Origin: Micromonospora saelicesensis
Lineage (GTDB): Bacteria > Actinomycetota > Actinomycetes > Mycobacteriales > Micromonosporaceae
NCBI RefSeq assembly: GCF_900091575.1
Contig: NZ_FMCR01000005.1
Location: 496,001 to 560,000, forward strand
Length of the DNA: 64,000 nt
Direction of reading: 5' to 3'
Position 1 is the first letter of the stretch; every line of letters begins with the position of its first letter. The position numbers were made by a program, and so were the translations under genes. Positions 1 through 10,443 of this stretch are shown here, in pieces. The notes under the pieces were generated by a model, which saw only the letters and a program-made list of their open reading frames with translations, was not told the DNA's origin and did no database searches.

Positions 1-1503
1 GGTGACGACACCGGTGAGGGTGCCGCCCTGTCGGGGCGCGAGCTCGAGCAGGCGGACGAGGTCGAGCCGGCCCTCGCCGTACTTGTTGTTGACCTCGGCG
101 GTGCCGCCGCACTCGCTGTCGTCGACGTCGACGGCCGACTCGGCGAGCAGGCGGCGGGTTGCCTCGACCTGCCCGATGAGGGTCGGGTCGTAGCTCCACA
201 GCGCCGCGACGGCACCGGCGACGTGGGGTGCCGCCATCGAGGTGCCGGACATCTCGGTGTAGCTGTTGCCCGGGTAGGACGAACGGACGCCGTCGCCCGG
301 AGCGGAGATCTCGGGCTTGATCCGGCCACCCTCACCCTCGCCCTTGCGGGAGAACGACGCGAGCGTGCCGTCGGATGAGTATGCGCCGACGGAGTAGGCG
401 CTCTCGGCGGAGCCGGGCGAGGAGACGGTGTCGCAGGCCGCGTACGGCGTGGTGTTGCCCGAGGACCAGACGCTGAAGATACCGGCGGCGGTCCACGCCT
501 CGTCGATGGCCTGGAAGAAGTCGTCGAAGCTGTGCTCGACGGTCTGGCCCCACGAGTTGTTGACGACGTGGGGGCGCTTGGACGGGTCGGGGTTGTTTCC
601 CTGGACGTCGGTCGGGGCGAGCAGCCACCAGCCGGACCGCAGCAGCGACTCGACGCCGGTGCTGTCGCAGCAGCCGTTCGTCGCGATCCACTGCGCGTCC
701 GGGGCGACGCCGACGTGGTTGGTGCCGTCGTCGCCGACCATGGTGCCCATGGTGTGCGTGCCGTGTCCGTTGTCGTCGCACGGTGTGCCAGTGCACGTGC
801 CCCGGGCGCCCATCCAGTTGTAGTTGTGGTCGACGGTGCCGTCGGGCTTCGTGCCGCGGTACTGGTGCACCAGGGCGGGGTGGTCGAACTGAACGCCCGA
901 GTCGAGGTTGGACACCGTGATGCCCGCACCGGTGGCGCCCATGGCCCACGCCTGCGGGGCGTGGATGGCGTCCAGACCCCACGAGACGGTGCCGGCCTCG
1001 GCGGCGGCCTTCGGGGCGGCGGGGCGGGCAGCCTGGTCAGTGGGGATCTTCTCGTCCACGGGCTCGACCAGCGCGACCTGCGGCGTCGCGTGGATCTCGG
1101 CGACCTGCACCTTGGAGGCCACGTCGAGGGCGAGCTTCTCGGTGCCTGCCTTGACGAGCACGGCGTTGGCGATCGGGTAGGAGGTGTACTTGACGCCCGC
1201 CCGGTCGAGATCGGTGGAGACGGATGCCAGGGAGTCCTTCGTCGCTGCGGTCAGCGCGTCGTAGACGAATTGCCCACGAGCGGTCCAATCGGTGAGCTTC
1301 TTCGCTGGCCCGAGGTCGGCAGTGGTCTCGAACCTGATCCAGAAGTCGGAAGCCGGAGACGTGCGGAAGCGGTCCTTCAGGCTCGGGGCGATCTTGTTGA
1401 CGGCGGCGCCGGGATCCGGCTCAGCGGCAGACGCCGGTGGAGCCTGGATCATGCTCAGGCCGACCGCTGCGGCAAGCGTTGCCGCGAGGGCTTTGAGTCT
1501 CAT
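1..1503 (-). CDS. Secreted subtilisin-like serine protease (S8), C-terminus cut by window edge
   Basis: The gene runs off the left edge, so only about 500 N-terminal residues are visible. It starts at ATG 1503 with GAAGGA upstream. Residues 1-27 form a Sec signal peptide (MRLK, hydrophobic stretch, AXA-type cleavage near PPASAA). A propeptide of roughly 120-150 residues follows, then an S8 catalytic domain. The triad is complete: Asp201 in NLDSG, His248 in GHGTH and Ser422 in GTSMAAP, with the oxyanion Asn in SSGN near 350. It is therefore probably an extracellular protease that is activated by propeptide removal. A C-terminal domain may lie outside the window. The neighbouring LuxR gene is on the same strand but about 250 bp away, so no operon link is evident. 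Confidence 0.93.
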   Translation of the reverse strand, partial: MRLKALAATLAAAVGLSMIQAPPASAAEPDPGAAVNKIAPSLKDRFRTSPASDFWIRFETTADLGPAKKLTDWTARGQFVYDALTAATKDSLASVSTDLDRAGVKYTSYPIANAVLVKAGTEKLALDVASKVQVAEIHATPQVALVEPVDEKIPTDQAARPAAPKAAAEAGTVSWGLDAIHAPQAWAMGATGAGITVSNLDSGVQFDHPALVHQYRGTKPDGTVDHNYNWMGARGTCTGTPCDDNGHGTHTMGTMVGDDGTNHVGVAPDAQWIATNGCCDSTGVESLLRSGWWLLAPTDVQGNNPDPSKRPHVVNNSWGQTVEHSFDDFFQAIDEAWTAAGIFSVWSSGNTTPYAACDTVSSPGSAESAYSVGAYSSDGTLASFSRKGEGEGGRIKPEISAPGDGVRSSYPGNSYTEMSGTSMAAPHVAGAVAALWSYDPTLIGQVEATRRLLAESAVDVDDSECGGTAEVNNKYGEGRLDLVRLLELAPRQGGTLTGVVT

Positions 1504-1750
1504 GAGAATCCTTCGACCTACAGGGGTTGGTAGGGGTCGTGGTTCTTGTGGTCGTCGGCACCGTCAACGTCACGGGCGTCGGGGGCGCCGACGTCCGGCT
1601 CGCGGGGCAGCTCGGGTGGTGGCAGGTGCTCGACGGCGGCGTCGTCACCTGCGACAGGTCGCTCAGGCATGCATCGCCAAACGGCTATGAATCATGAAGT
1701 CATGCTCGGCGGGACGAGTGACAGTCGCTATCCAGCGGATACGTCAATCT

Positions 1751-4705
1751 TCACGACGCGTCGTGGAGGGAGTCCTCTTCTGCGAACACTCCGGCCTCCA
1801 CCGCCTTGACCGCGAGCGCGGTCCGGGAGCTCACCTTCAACTTGCGCATCGCGGCACGCAGTTGCTGATCCACTGTGGCCGGTGACTTGGCCAGGATCCG
1901 GCTGATCTCCCGGTTCGTCTTGCCGGCGACGACCAGTTGGACCACGTCGAGCTCGCGAGGGGAGAGCTGGTCGCCGTACCCGCGTCGGCCGCCGCGCCAC
2001 AGTCGCGGGACCTCGGCGCCGTGTTCGCGAAGCCGCTGTGCGACCCGGTCCGCATCGCCGCGGGCCCCGAGCCTGAACAGCTGCTCGTACTGTGCCGCCA
2101 GCAACTCTCGGCCCTGCTCGACCTGACCCTGCGCGATGAGCGCCTCGGCTTGGCGCTCGCGGGCGAGCATGGCGTCGTACGGTCGCGGCAACGCGCTCCA
2201 GGCGCTCGCCGCCCGACCGTATGCCGTAGCCGCGCGGGCGTGGTCTCCGGCTGCGGCGAGCAGCAGGGCACGGCAGACGGTGAGCGCGGCGCGAGGCGCA
2301 GGCGCCGTACGGCCACGCAGCCCTCTGGCGAACTGGTCGGCCAGACGGGTCGCGGCCTTCAGATCCCCCGCGACGAGGTGCGCCTCGACCCGGGCCGGAA
2401 CGAGGTCCGTCGCCCAGACCCAGATGCCCTTCCTTCGGACGGTGTCCATCGGCTCATTCGTGATCTGCAATGCCCGGCCGCTGTTTCCGTCCGTCAGCCA
2501 CAGCCTGGCCAACGCGGCGGCGGCCTCCATCGTGTCGTCGGCTGCGCCGAGGCGGGCGGACTCCTCGAGGACCAGCCGGAACTGCTCCTCCGCCGCGCGC
2601 CGCCGGCCGGCTGCGGCTGCCAGCCGGGCAGCGAGGCGAATGCTGCCGAGGTAGTGCGCCGGCCGGTCCCGGTCGGCATCGGCGAGTGCCGTGCTTCGCT
2701 CCGCGAGACCCTCCCACCGGCCGGTGAGCCACGCCAGATTGGCCTGTTCGAGTCCGACGTTGTGGTGCAACCGGGACGCCTGCTCGGCCTCGGCAAGGCG
2801 CATGGCCACGGCGAGGTGTTCCTCCGCGTCGGCGTACCGACCCCAGATCAGTGCGCCGGTCCCGACGTTTGCGTGGATGCGGGCCACGTCGAGACGCTCC
2901 GCCGGCGTCGCGCCGTCGACGGGCAGGTCGGCGACGACGTCCCAGGCCTCCTCTTCGCCGAGCATGAGCAACGCCGCGGCCCGGTTGCCGGCCAGGTTCA
3001 GCCGCTCCGCGGGAGAGTCGAAGTCGGCGGTGAGTTCAGCGGCGCGATCCAGCCAACGCCGATGGGTCGACGCCGGCCACGGTCCCGCATAGGCCCAGCC
3101 AAGGTAGGTCATTGCCCGAGCCGCCTCGACCGGGTCATGGTCGAGGTTGGCAACCGCCTGCTCCAGCTCGCTGAGTGCGGCCTGCGCCTCACCCCCGGTG
3201 ATCAGGAGCCGACCCAGGGGGTTGCGGATCTCGGCCTGCTGGCGGGCGGAGAGACCGGGGGTCTCCAGCACCGAGCGCAAGGTACGAATCACGCGGTGGT
3301 AGACCTCGTCGACCGGTTCACGACGGCCCAGTGCGGCGACTCCGGCGATGCGCGCCACCCGTGCCCGGTCCACCGGCGCCAGCACGGCCCACGTCAACAG
3401 GTCGACCAGCAGGTCGACCGCCTTGGTGTGGTCGCCCGAGGCCATGGCCAGCTCGGCACTCTGCTCGGCGTACCGTGCCCAGGACTGCGTCTCGCCCGCC
3501 TCGCGGAAGTGGTGGGCAAGCTGTGCCACCGGCGGCGGATGGATGTGCTCCACGGCCCGGCCGGCCCGCAGGTGGAAGTGCCTGCGGTCGGTCAGCGGGA
3601 TCGCTTCGTAGACAGCCGTGGCGGCCAGCACATGACGGAATCGCCACCGGCCGCGGTCGTCTCCGTCCAGCACACCGGCGCCGGCCGCCTCCGCGACAGC
3701 GCCTCGGCACGCGGCTGGTGACAGACCGGCGGTCATCGCGATCGTTTCGATCAATGACCGCTCAGCCAACGTCGCCGCGGCCCGCAACACCTGCTGCGCC
3801 GTCGGCGACAGACGGCCCACCCGCTCCCGGGTGGAGTCGCGCACCGTTGGCGGCACCTGTAGCTCGCGCAACTTCAGCCGGACCCACTGCCCGTCGCGGA
3901 AGACGAGGTCGGCGCGGTCGCACATGAGGCGAACCGACTCCTCCACGGCCAGCGGAACACCGCCGGTCCGCTCGTGCATGAATGTCGTGAACTCCTGGGA
4001 TATCGGGTTGCCGTCCAGCATCGAGGACACCAGCGCTGCCGTGTCGTCGGGTCGCATGGGCGCCAGGGCGATCCTCAGCTGGGTCACGCCAGCAGGCAAC
4101 CGGGACGTCAGCCGCAACAACAGCGAACCGTCGTCCACCTCCTCCGGCCGATAGGAGATCACGAGGCTGGGCCCTTGCGACTGCTGTCGGGAGGTGACGA
4201 ACAGCAGGAACTCCAGGGTCACCTCGTCGGCCCAGTGCGCGTCCTCGAGCACGAGAACATCGACACGCAGAGCCCGCAGCAGCTCCTCCAGGGCGCGGAA
4301 CAGGCGATGCCGTGCCGCCTTCGCATCGTCCAGGGGCTGCAACGCGGGCGGCAGGTCCGTGGACCACTCGGGGAACAGGGGCCGTAACGCACCCGCAAGC
4401 TCGGTGAGCCGCAATCGCGACACCGGACGGTCGATCCCACGGAACGCGTCGACGATCGGCCCCAACGTCAGCGACTCGCGAAGCGGTGGGCACACGGACA
4501 CCAGGGCAGTGCGCTGGTCCGGTGCGGCCAGCCACTCTCGCAGCAGTCGGCTCTTCCCGATCCCCGCCTCGCCCTCGACCAGCACGATCGCCGGTGGCCG
4601 GGCCAAGGCACCCCGAAGCGCCGCCAGCTCCCGATCACGACCCATGAAATGCGGAGTGGAGACGGTCGGTGAGGTCCCGTCGTCCTCGGGCGAGGGGTCG
4701 AGCAT
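1751..4705 (-). CDS. LuxR-family regulator with AAA ATPase domain (LAL type)
   Basis: A large regulator of about 984 residues. The N-terminus carries an AAA-type ATPase with a Walker A motif (GEAGIGKS) about 45 residues from the start and a Walker B-like VLVLEDAHW. The middle is a long alpha-helical, TPR-like section rich in Ala/Leu/Arg. The C-terminal 65 residues are a LuxR helix-turn-helix (LSPRELDVVQLVVAGKTNRE, then AKSPATVDQQL). This is the architecture of MalT/LAL regulators, which switch on target promoters when a ligand is sensed. The frame is open to a GTG at 4864, but the extra 53 residues are low complexity, so I prefer the ATG at 4705. It is divergent from the MscS gene. The targets are unknown and nothing ties it to the biosynthetic operon further right. 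Confidence 0.9.
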   Translation of the reverse strand: MLDPSPEDDGTSPTVSTPHFMGRDRELAALRGALARPPAIVLVEGEAGIGKSRLLREWLAAPDQRTALVSVCPPLRESLTLGPIVDAFRGIDRPVSRLRLTELAGALRPLFPEWSTDLPPALQPLDDAKAARHRLFRALEELLRALRVDVLVLEDAHWADEVTLEFLLFVTSRQQSQGPSLVISYRPEEVDDGSLLLRLTSRLPAGVTQLRIALAPMRPDDTAALVSSMLDGNPISQEFTTFMHERTGGVPLAVEESVRLMCDRADLVFRDGQWVRLKLRELQVPPTVRDSTRERVGRLSPTAQQVLRAAATLAERSLIETIAMTAGLSPAACRGAVAEAAGAGVLDGDDRGRWRFRHVLAATAVYEAIPLTDRRHFHLRAGRAVEHIHPPPVAQLAHHFREAGETQSWARYAEQSAELAMASGDHTKAVDLLVDLLTWAVLAPVDRARVARIAGVAALGRREPVDEVYHRVIRTLRSVLETPGLSARQQAEIRNPLGRLLITGGEAQAALSELEQAVANLDHDPVEAARAMTYLGWAYAGPWPASTHRRWLDRAAELTADFDSPAERLNLAGNRAAALLMLGEEEAWDVVADLPVDGATPAERLDVARIHANVGTGALIWGRYADAEEHLAVAMRLAEAEQASRLHHNVGLEQANLAWLTGRWEGLAERSTALADADRDRPAHYLGSIRLAARLAAAAGRRRAAEEQFRLVLEESARLGAADDTMEAAAALARLWLTDGNSGRALQITNEPMDTVRRKGIWVWATDLVPARVEAHLVAGDLKAATRLADQFARGLRGRTAPAPRAALTVCRALLLAAAGDHARAATAYGRAASAWSALPRPYDAMLARERQAEALIAQGQVEQGRELLAAQYEQLFRLGARGDADRVAQRLREHGAEVPRLWRGGRRGYGDQLSPRELDVVQLVVAGKTNREISRILAKSPATVDQQLRAAMRKLKVSSRTALAVKAVEAGVFAEEDSLHDAS

Positions 4706-5047
4706 GCGTGATGATCTCGCTTTTCGCTGCCCGGACACAAGTACCCCCTCGTGGCGACTCGCGTCATGGGATCCTTCTCGCAGCACGCCGGGGACTGATC
4801 GGCGAGGGGCTGCCGCACTGGTCTTCGCCGCATGGGTTTGCATCCGGACCAGTTCAATGACCACGCCGTACGACTGCAGGTCCTCGGTACTGCTCCGGGA
4901 AAGCGACTCGGGCGACTGACGCAGGCGTGGTCAGCGGTTGTTCGCCGATGTTGGCCGCCTGCCACTGGACGGGGTGGCACCCTGAGCAGGTGAACTGGGC
5001 AGTGAGCCGGGGGAAGCTGGCATCGGGACTACGGTGAGCGGCCTCTG

Positions 5048-6058
5048 ATGCGTACCGCGTTGATCGTAGTAGCCGCGCTGGTGACGGCGGTGGTCGTGGA
5101 CCTGATCACTGGCATGGTCGTCCGCCGCATAGCCCGTGGCCGTTACCAGTGGCTGTTGGAGCCGCTGCGGCATGCCTGCCGCCGCCCGGCGGCAGCGGTC
5201 CTGCTGGCCGGGGCCTTGTACTACGCGCTGCCCCTGGGACCGGTCGGGTGGCAGCCTCAGCTGCGGCACGTCGCCCGGGTGGCGCTGGTGATATCCGGTG
5301 CATGGTTGGTGAACAAGGCGTTGCACGTCGCCGAGGCGGTCGCGTTCAGTCGACTGCCTGGCGACGCGGTCGCCAGCCGGCGGGTCCGACGGGCCCGGAC
5401 GCAGATTCGCCCCGTGCGGCGGCTCACCGTCGCCGTGGTCACCATCGTCGCGATCGGCCTGATCCTGATCACCTTTCGGCCGGTACGCCTCTTCGGCGTC
5501 TCCGTGTTGACGTCGGCGGGGGTGATCGGCGCGTTGATCGGCCTGTCGGCCCGTACCGCGCTCGGCAACGCGTTCGCCGGTGTCCAGGTAGCTTTCGCCG
5601 ACGGCCTGCACGTCGGCGACGTGCTGGTGGTGGACGGCGAATGGGGCCGGGTTGAGGAGGTGAAGCTGACCAACGTGGTGATCCGGCTCTGGGACGAGCG
5701 GATGCTCATCCTACCGACCACGTACTTCACCGAGCGGCCGTTTCAAAACTGGACCCGGAACGAGTCCAGGGTTGTCGGCAAGATCCAGATTCATGTCGAC
5801 CACACCGCCGACCTGGACGACCTACGACGGGAAACGCGCCGGCTGGTCGAGTCCTCACCGCTGTGGGATCGCCACCAGTGGGTGCTCCAGATGGTCGACT
5901 CCACCCCCCAGACAGCGGTCATCCAGGTTCAGGCCTCGGCCGCCGACGGCGCCAGCGCCTGGGACCTGCGCTGCGACCTGCGCGAGGGACTGGTGCGCTA
6001 CCTGCGCGACCGCCATCCCCAGTGGTTGCCCCGCACCCGCAGTCAGTATCAGCCCTGA
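5048..6058 (+). CDS. MscS-family mechanosensitive ion channel
   Basis: A 336-residue membrane protein. The first ~180 residues hold several hydrophobic helices, and the last of these has the Gly/Ala-rich pore-helix look of MscS TM3 (SAGVIGALIGLSARTALGNA). A beta domain follows, containing the typical GDVLVVDGEWGRVEEV segment and ILPTTYF. The C-terminal alpha/beta domain ends with a short, charged tail. Such channels open on membrane tension and release solutes during osmotic downshock. The start at ATG 5048 has only a weak upstream GAGCGG. The gene stands alone, divergent from the LuxR regulator, within a stress-type neighbourhood. Confidence 0.9.
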   Translation: MRTALIVVAALVTAVVVDLITGMVVRRIARGRYQWLLEPLRHACRRPAAAVLLAGALYYALPLGPVGWQPQLRHVARVALVISGAWLVNKALHVAEAVAFSRLPGDAVASRRVRRARTQIRPVRRLTVAVVTIVAIGLILITFRPVRLFGVSVLTSAGVIGALIGLSARTALGNAFAGVQVAFADGLHVGDVLVVDGEWGRVEEVKLTNVVIRLWDERMLILPTTYFTERPFQNWTRNESRVVGKIQIHVDHTADLDDLRRETRRLVESSPLWDRHQWVLQMVDSTPQTAVIQVQASAADGASAWDLRCDLREGLVRYLRDRHPQWLPRTRSQYQP

Positions 6059-6189
6059 ATGGGCGGGCCCTGAGCTCACATCCGCTCGATGACGACCCCG
6101 TTCAGCCCGCATCTCTTGAGGGCAACCCGTCAATGGCGCCACTGCGGCGGGGCCTCCTCTCTCCGTTGCGAGTCCAGCGGGCGTCTTGG

Positions 6190-6360
6190 GGCCGGGTACC
6201 TGCTCCAGCCCGACTTCTGGAACCGCACACTGGAGAACTGGCAGTCGGAACTACTGGCCGTCTCCCGATGGTCGTTCTTTCGATCTACCTGCGACAGCGA
6301 GGGTCCTCACAATCCAAGCCGGTCGGCGTGGCGCACACCGCCACCGGAATGGAGGGCTGA
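6190..6360 (+). pseudogene. Frameshifted remnant of a DUF6766-type small membrane protein
   Basis: Two adjacent frames together spell a recognisable fragment. One frame gives DFWNRTLENWQSELLAV (about 6206-6262). From about 6268 another frame gives VVLSIYLRQRGSSQSKPVG and runs to the stop at 6360. In the DUF6766 family, as I remember it, an ENWQSEFL segment leads directly into a transmembrane stretch and an LRQRGSPESKPVG tail, so a short indel near 6260 separates what was one frame. No start codon or N-terminal membrane helices are recognisable upstream. The rest of the 365-bp gap between the MscS and DUF1345 genes shows nothing else. The family name is from memory and unverified. Confidence 0.5.
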
Positions 6361-6423
6361 GACCTCTCCACGATTCCAGGATATTCACAACCTGATCCGG
6401 TAATCGCTTCCGGTTTTTCCTAC

Positions 6424-7110
6424 GTGATCTGCTTCAGCTGGAACGCTGACCAGGTGGAGCAGCAATCGGGACGACCGGCGCGGGGACGGCTCCTGTCGGT
6501 CAGGCGTGCCCTGTGGTCGTTAGCCGTCGGTGTCGTGGCAGGGACCGCCATCGCGTTGGTCGGGGCACCGGAGTTGACGCCGCTGGTGATCTGGACGATC
6601 GCGGCGGGCACGGTCCTCGTCTGGGTGTGGCGGGCCTGCTGGCCGGCGAGCCCACGGCGCACCGAGCAGCTTGCCGAGGCGGAGCAGCAGTCCCGTTCCA
6701 CCGATGCGGCGGTCCTGATCGCGTCCGTCATCAGCCTCGTCGCCGTGGCCGAGGCGCTCATCCGCGCCTCGAACCAGCAGGACGTGGTGGCTGTCACGCT
6801 GGTGATCCTCAGCGTCGTCGCGGTGGTCCTGGCGTGGGCGCTGGTGAATACGGTCTTCGCACTCAAGTACGCGCGGCTGTACTACCGCCACGATGGCGGC
6901 ATCGATTTCAAGCGGGAAGATCCACCGGCCTACGCCGACTTCGCGTACGTCGCCTTCACCGTCGGCATGTCCTACGCCCCGGGCGAGAACGAACCCACAA
7001 GCAACCGCATGCGCCGGATCGCGCTCGGGCATGCCCTGCTCTCCTACACCTTCGGAACTGGCATCCTGGCCGTCGCCGTCAACCTGGTCACCAACCTGGG
7101 CCAATCTTGA
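6424..7110 (+). CDS. DUF1345-family integral membrane protein
   Basis: A 228-residue protein with about five hydrophobic helices. The C-terminal half carries the family-like signature DFAYVAFTVGMSYA preceded by a short soluble loop (INF-like GIDFKRED with PPAY), followed by a last helix containing LLSYTFGTGI. DUF1345 proteins are inner-membrane proteins of unknown function. The GTG at 6424 is the longest start; a GTG at 6454 (VEQQSGR) is an alternative because the first ten residues are atypical. No operon partner is close on this strand, and the next gene is convergent. Confidence 0.85.
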   Translation: MICFSWNADQVEQQSGRPARGRLLSVRRALWSLAVGVVAGTAIALVGAPELTPLVIWTIAAGTVLVWVWRACWPASPRRTEQLAEAEQQSRSTDAAVLIASVISLVAVAEALIRASNQQDVVAVTLVILSVVAVVLAWALVNTVFALKYARLYYRHDGGIDFKREDPPAYADFAYVAFTVGMSYAPGENEPTSNRMRRIALGHALLSYTFGTGILAVAVNLVTNLGQS

Positions 7111-7175
7111 CCCCCGCGGAGCATGCAGTGGCGTGACCTGGCCCGCTGCCATGTCGCCACCACGGTGGACGTCGA

Positions 7176-7898
7176 TCAGCCCGGCGGCTGCTGCCCCTGC
7201 GGTCCTGCTAGCCGCGTCGTGACCTGCCTCAGCGGCTGACTACTGTGGACGGTTCTCTTCATCCGTCGCCACGCCGCTCGGGCCGGAGACCCGCCCAGCA
7301 CGCTGCCGAGACCCTCCACACCGCCGCCAGCCGTCGTTCCGCTGGTCTGAGCCAGTTGCTGGGTGGACTGCCCGAGCTGCTGGGCGGCCTGCCCGAGTTG
7401 TTGACCGACCTGCTGGGTGGCCTGCTGCAGCGTCTGCGACAGCGGACCATTGGGCCCCAGCGCCTCCTGCGCTGTCTGCCCCACCTGGTCCACGGCCTTG
7501 TCCACCGTCTTCACCACCGACTCGATGATCTGAGGGTTGCGCTCGATCGTGCGGAGGGCGCTGTCGAGAATTCCCCGTACCTCGTCGAGCCGAACCTCGA
7601 GCATCGCCTCGGCCTCGACGCCCTTGATATCGATCTTCACCGTGCCGAGACGCGCCTGAACGCCCACGTCGAGCTGGAGCAGGCTACCCAGCCGGGCTCG
7701 CAGCGAAACAGAGGCGTCCAGATCGTCGACCTCGACGTAGATCTGTTCGACCTTGACCTGCGGAATCTGGAGGACGACGTCCGGGTCTGACATGGTCTTG
7801 CTGCTGTGCCCACCAGCCGGCTGGGGAAGGCCGTGCTCACCACTCGTCGGGGCGGGCAACTCTCGTGCGCCCGTGTCCCGGCTCTCCGGTTCGGTCAT
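7176..7898 (-). CDS. Hypothetical protein with conserved N-terminal beta region and Gln-rich helical tail
   Basis: No enzyme family is recognised. The chosen ATG (7898) has GAGGAG seven bases upstream; an upstream start at 7946 lacks this. Residues ~40-110 alternate charged and hydrophobic positions (for example VKVEQIYVEVDDLDASVSL), and the context suggests a beta-sheet domain. A helical stretch with many Gln residues follows (QQVGQQLGQAAQQLGQ), resembling an amphipathic or coiled-coil segment. No signal peptide or membrane helix is seen. It is followed by a DUF2267 gene transcribed in the same direction, so the two may be co-expressed. Proteins of this build occur in actinomycetes and remain uncharacterised. 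Confidence 0.7.
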   Translation of the reverse strand: MTEPESRDTGARELPAPTSGEHGLPQPAGGHSSKTMSDPDVVLQIPQVKVEQIYVEVDDLDASVSLRARLGSLLQLDVGVQARLGTVKIDIKGVEAEAMLEVRLDEVRGILDSALRTIERNPQIIESVVKTVDKAVDQVGQTAQEALGPNGPLSQTLQQATQQVGQQLGQAAQQLGQSTQQLAQTSGTTAGGGVEGLGSVLGGSPARAAWRRMKRTVHSSQPLRQVTTRLAGPQGQQPPG

Positions 7899-7959
7899 CC
7901 CGCACTCCTCGGGCCTCGCCTGACATCCGGACCGAATGGAGCCCACCTATCGGTGTGGC

Positions 7960-8367
7960 CTAGGTGCCGATCCGGCGAGGCTGGAGCTGTCCAGAGCCAG
8001 GCCCGGTCAACTGCCAGAACTCCTGCGGCAACTGGTCGACGAAGTCTCCGTACTCCTTCGCGCTGGCAGCCTCACGCAGGGTATCCATCACGGCCCGCGC
8101 TCCCTCCGTGGCCATCTCGCGATCGACCCCTGCCCGGGACTGCACCCGTTCCAGGAATTCGGTGAGACCGAACCGTTCCGGATCTTCGGTGGGCCTGGAC
8201 ACTAGGCCTCGTAGCTCCTCGGGGAGCTGGGAGGCGAGGTCCCTTGCCTGGCCACCAGTGATCCGTTTTGCCGCAGTCTCCAGCGTGGCACGGGTGATCG
8301 GTTCCGCCTGCCCCGGTGAAACCTTGGGTCGTGCTGCCACAGACTGAATGAACTCGCTGTAGTTCAC
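7960..8367 (-). CDS. DUF2267 domain protein
   Basis: A 135-residue soluble protein starting at GTG 8367, with GAGAGGGG upstream. It has the helical DUF2267 pattern: the opening MNYSEFIQSV, a LETAAKRITGGQARDLASQL segment and a central LPEELRG. A second, degenerate repeat ends in DFVDQLPQEFWQL. DUF2267 proteins are small, paired helical repeats of unknown function, common in actinomycete stress clusters. The gene lies 60 bp upstream of the Gln-rich hypothetical gene on the same strand, which suggests co-transcription. Confidence 0.85.
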   Translation of the reverse strand: MNYSEFIQSVAARPKVSPGQAEPITRATLETAAKRITGGQARDLASQLPEELRGLVSRPTEDPERFGLTEFLERVQSRAGVDREMATEGARAVMDTLREAASAKEYGDFVDQLPQEFWQLTGPGSGQLQPRRIGT

Positions 8368-8440
8368 CTCGGATCCCCTCTCGAAACGGATTGCGGCGGG
8401 TTCCCGCCCCCGCCCGGGTGAAACGGCGGTTCGCCCGCCC

Positions 8441-9121
8441 TCAGCGTGGTGGCGGAGGGCGGTGGCTGATACGCCGGGTCACCCGCAACTGGTACAGGCC
8501 GGCGCTGGTGAGGGCATAGAAGACGGGTAGGAAGGGAAAGATGACCAGGCCGATCAAGGGTTCCACCAGGTAGCCGATCACCCCCGCGAGGAGGTACAGG
8601 ACGACCCCGGCAAGGGCCCGGAACCGCTCGACGTGAAAGAAGCCGCCCTTGACCTGCTCCTTCAGCAGGTCAGGGTGCCTGGCCAGGTAGTGGTAGAACG
8701 CCAGCCACGTCGCGCACAGAAACGCGCCGATGAGCGCGTAGAAGGCGATGGCCACCCGCTGGTCCGTGTTGTTGTGCTCCCGCAGCGCGTGCGACACGAC
8801 AATCGTTGGAAACGGCAGCAGCGCCGTGCTGAACAGTACGAGCAGGTTCATCCAGTGCAGCCCACGATCGACCTGCCGAATGCGGTTGAACGCCGCCTTG
8901 TGGTTGAGCCAGACGACGGCCACGTACGAGTAGGACGCGAGATAGGCGACGTACGACGGCCACTGACTGAGCAAACCGGACAGGAGACGACCAGGCGGGA
9001 CGTCCGGTATCCCGAGGTCCAAGACGAGCAGCGTGATGATGATGGCGAAGATCGCATCGCTGAACGCCACGGCACGGCTGGTGTCCGATCGGGTGCCTAG
9101 GTCTGTGTCTGGCCCGCTCAC
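8441..9121 (-). CDS. TMEM175-family (DUF1211) potassium channel-like membrane protein
   Basis: A 226-residue protein with about six transmembrane helices and a GTG start. Helix 1 carries the diagnostic RxxxFSD motif as RAVAFSDAIFAI, followed by ITLLVLDLGIPDVP, both typical of bacterial TMEM175 homologues (formerly DUF1211). Helix 2-3 contains WLNHKAAFNRI. Members form K+-selective pores in which the FSD helix lines the path. This is a single-domain copy of normal bacterial length that would oligomerise. It sits among osmotic and stress genes on the minus strand. Confidence 0.88.
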   Translation of the reverse strand: MSGPDTDLGTRSDTSRAVAFSDAIFAIIITLLVLDLGIPDVPPGRLLSGLLSQWPSYVAYLASYSYVAVVWLNHKAAFNRIRQVDRGLHWMNLLVLFSTALLPFPTIVVSHALREHNNTDQRVAIAFYALIGAFLCATWLAFYHYLARHPDLLKEQVKGGFFHVERFRALAGVVLYLLAGVIGYLVEPLIGLVIFPFLPVFYALTSAGLYQLRVTRRISHRPPPPR

Positions 9122-9215
9122 CGACCGCGCCTACCCAGGTTCGTCTGCGGCAAACAGCTGGGCAGCTCGGTGGCGAATGCAGGGCCGCCCGCAGATCCCC
9201 GCCTGTGGACAGACA

Positions 9216-9256
9216 ACGCATCCGGCCACCGAGCGTGCTGCGGTGGCCGGATGCGT
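9216..9256 (-). terminator. Rho-independent-like hairpin after the frameshifted alcohol dehydrogenase
   Basis: A perfect 15-bp inverted repeat (9216-9230 and 9242-9256, arm ACGCATCCGGCCACC) with an 11-base loop. It lies 13 bases beyond the 3' end of the dehydrogenase gene on the minus strand. No U-tract is obvious, as is usual in high-GC actinomycetes. Confidence 0.7.
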
Positions 9257-9268
9257 GGGTGATGGCGG

Positions 9269-10439
<1,171 letters not shown>

Positions 10440-10443
<4 letters not shown>

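Noticed and set aside
2..982. Long plus- and minus-strand frames opposite the subtilisin gene
   Set aside because: They are out-of-phase shadows of the S8 protease; translated composition is Arg/Gly/Val-rich with no domain, and the minus-strand protease frame explains the region.
1937..3721. 594-codon open frame on the plus strand
   Set aside because: Antisense to the LuxR regulator, whose ATPase and helix-turn-helix motifs are unambiguous. Long antisense frames are expected at this GC content.
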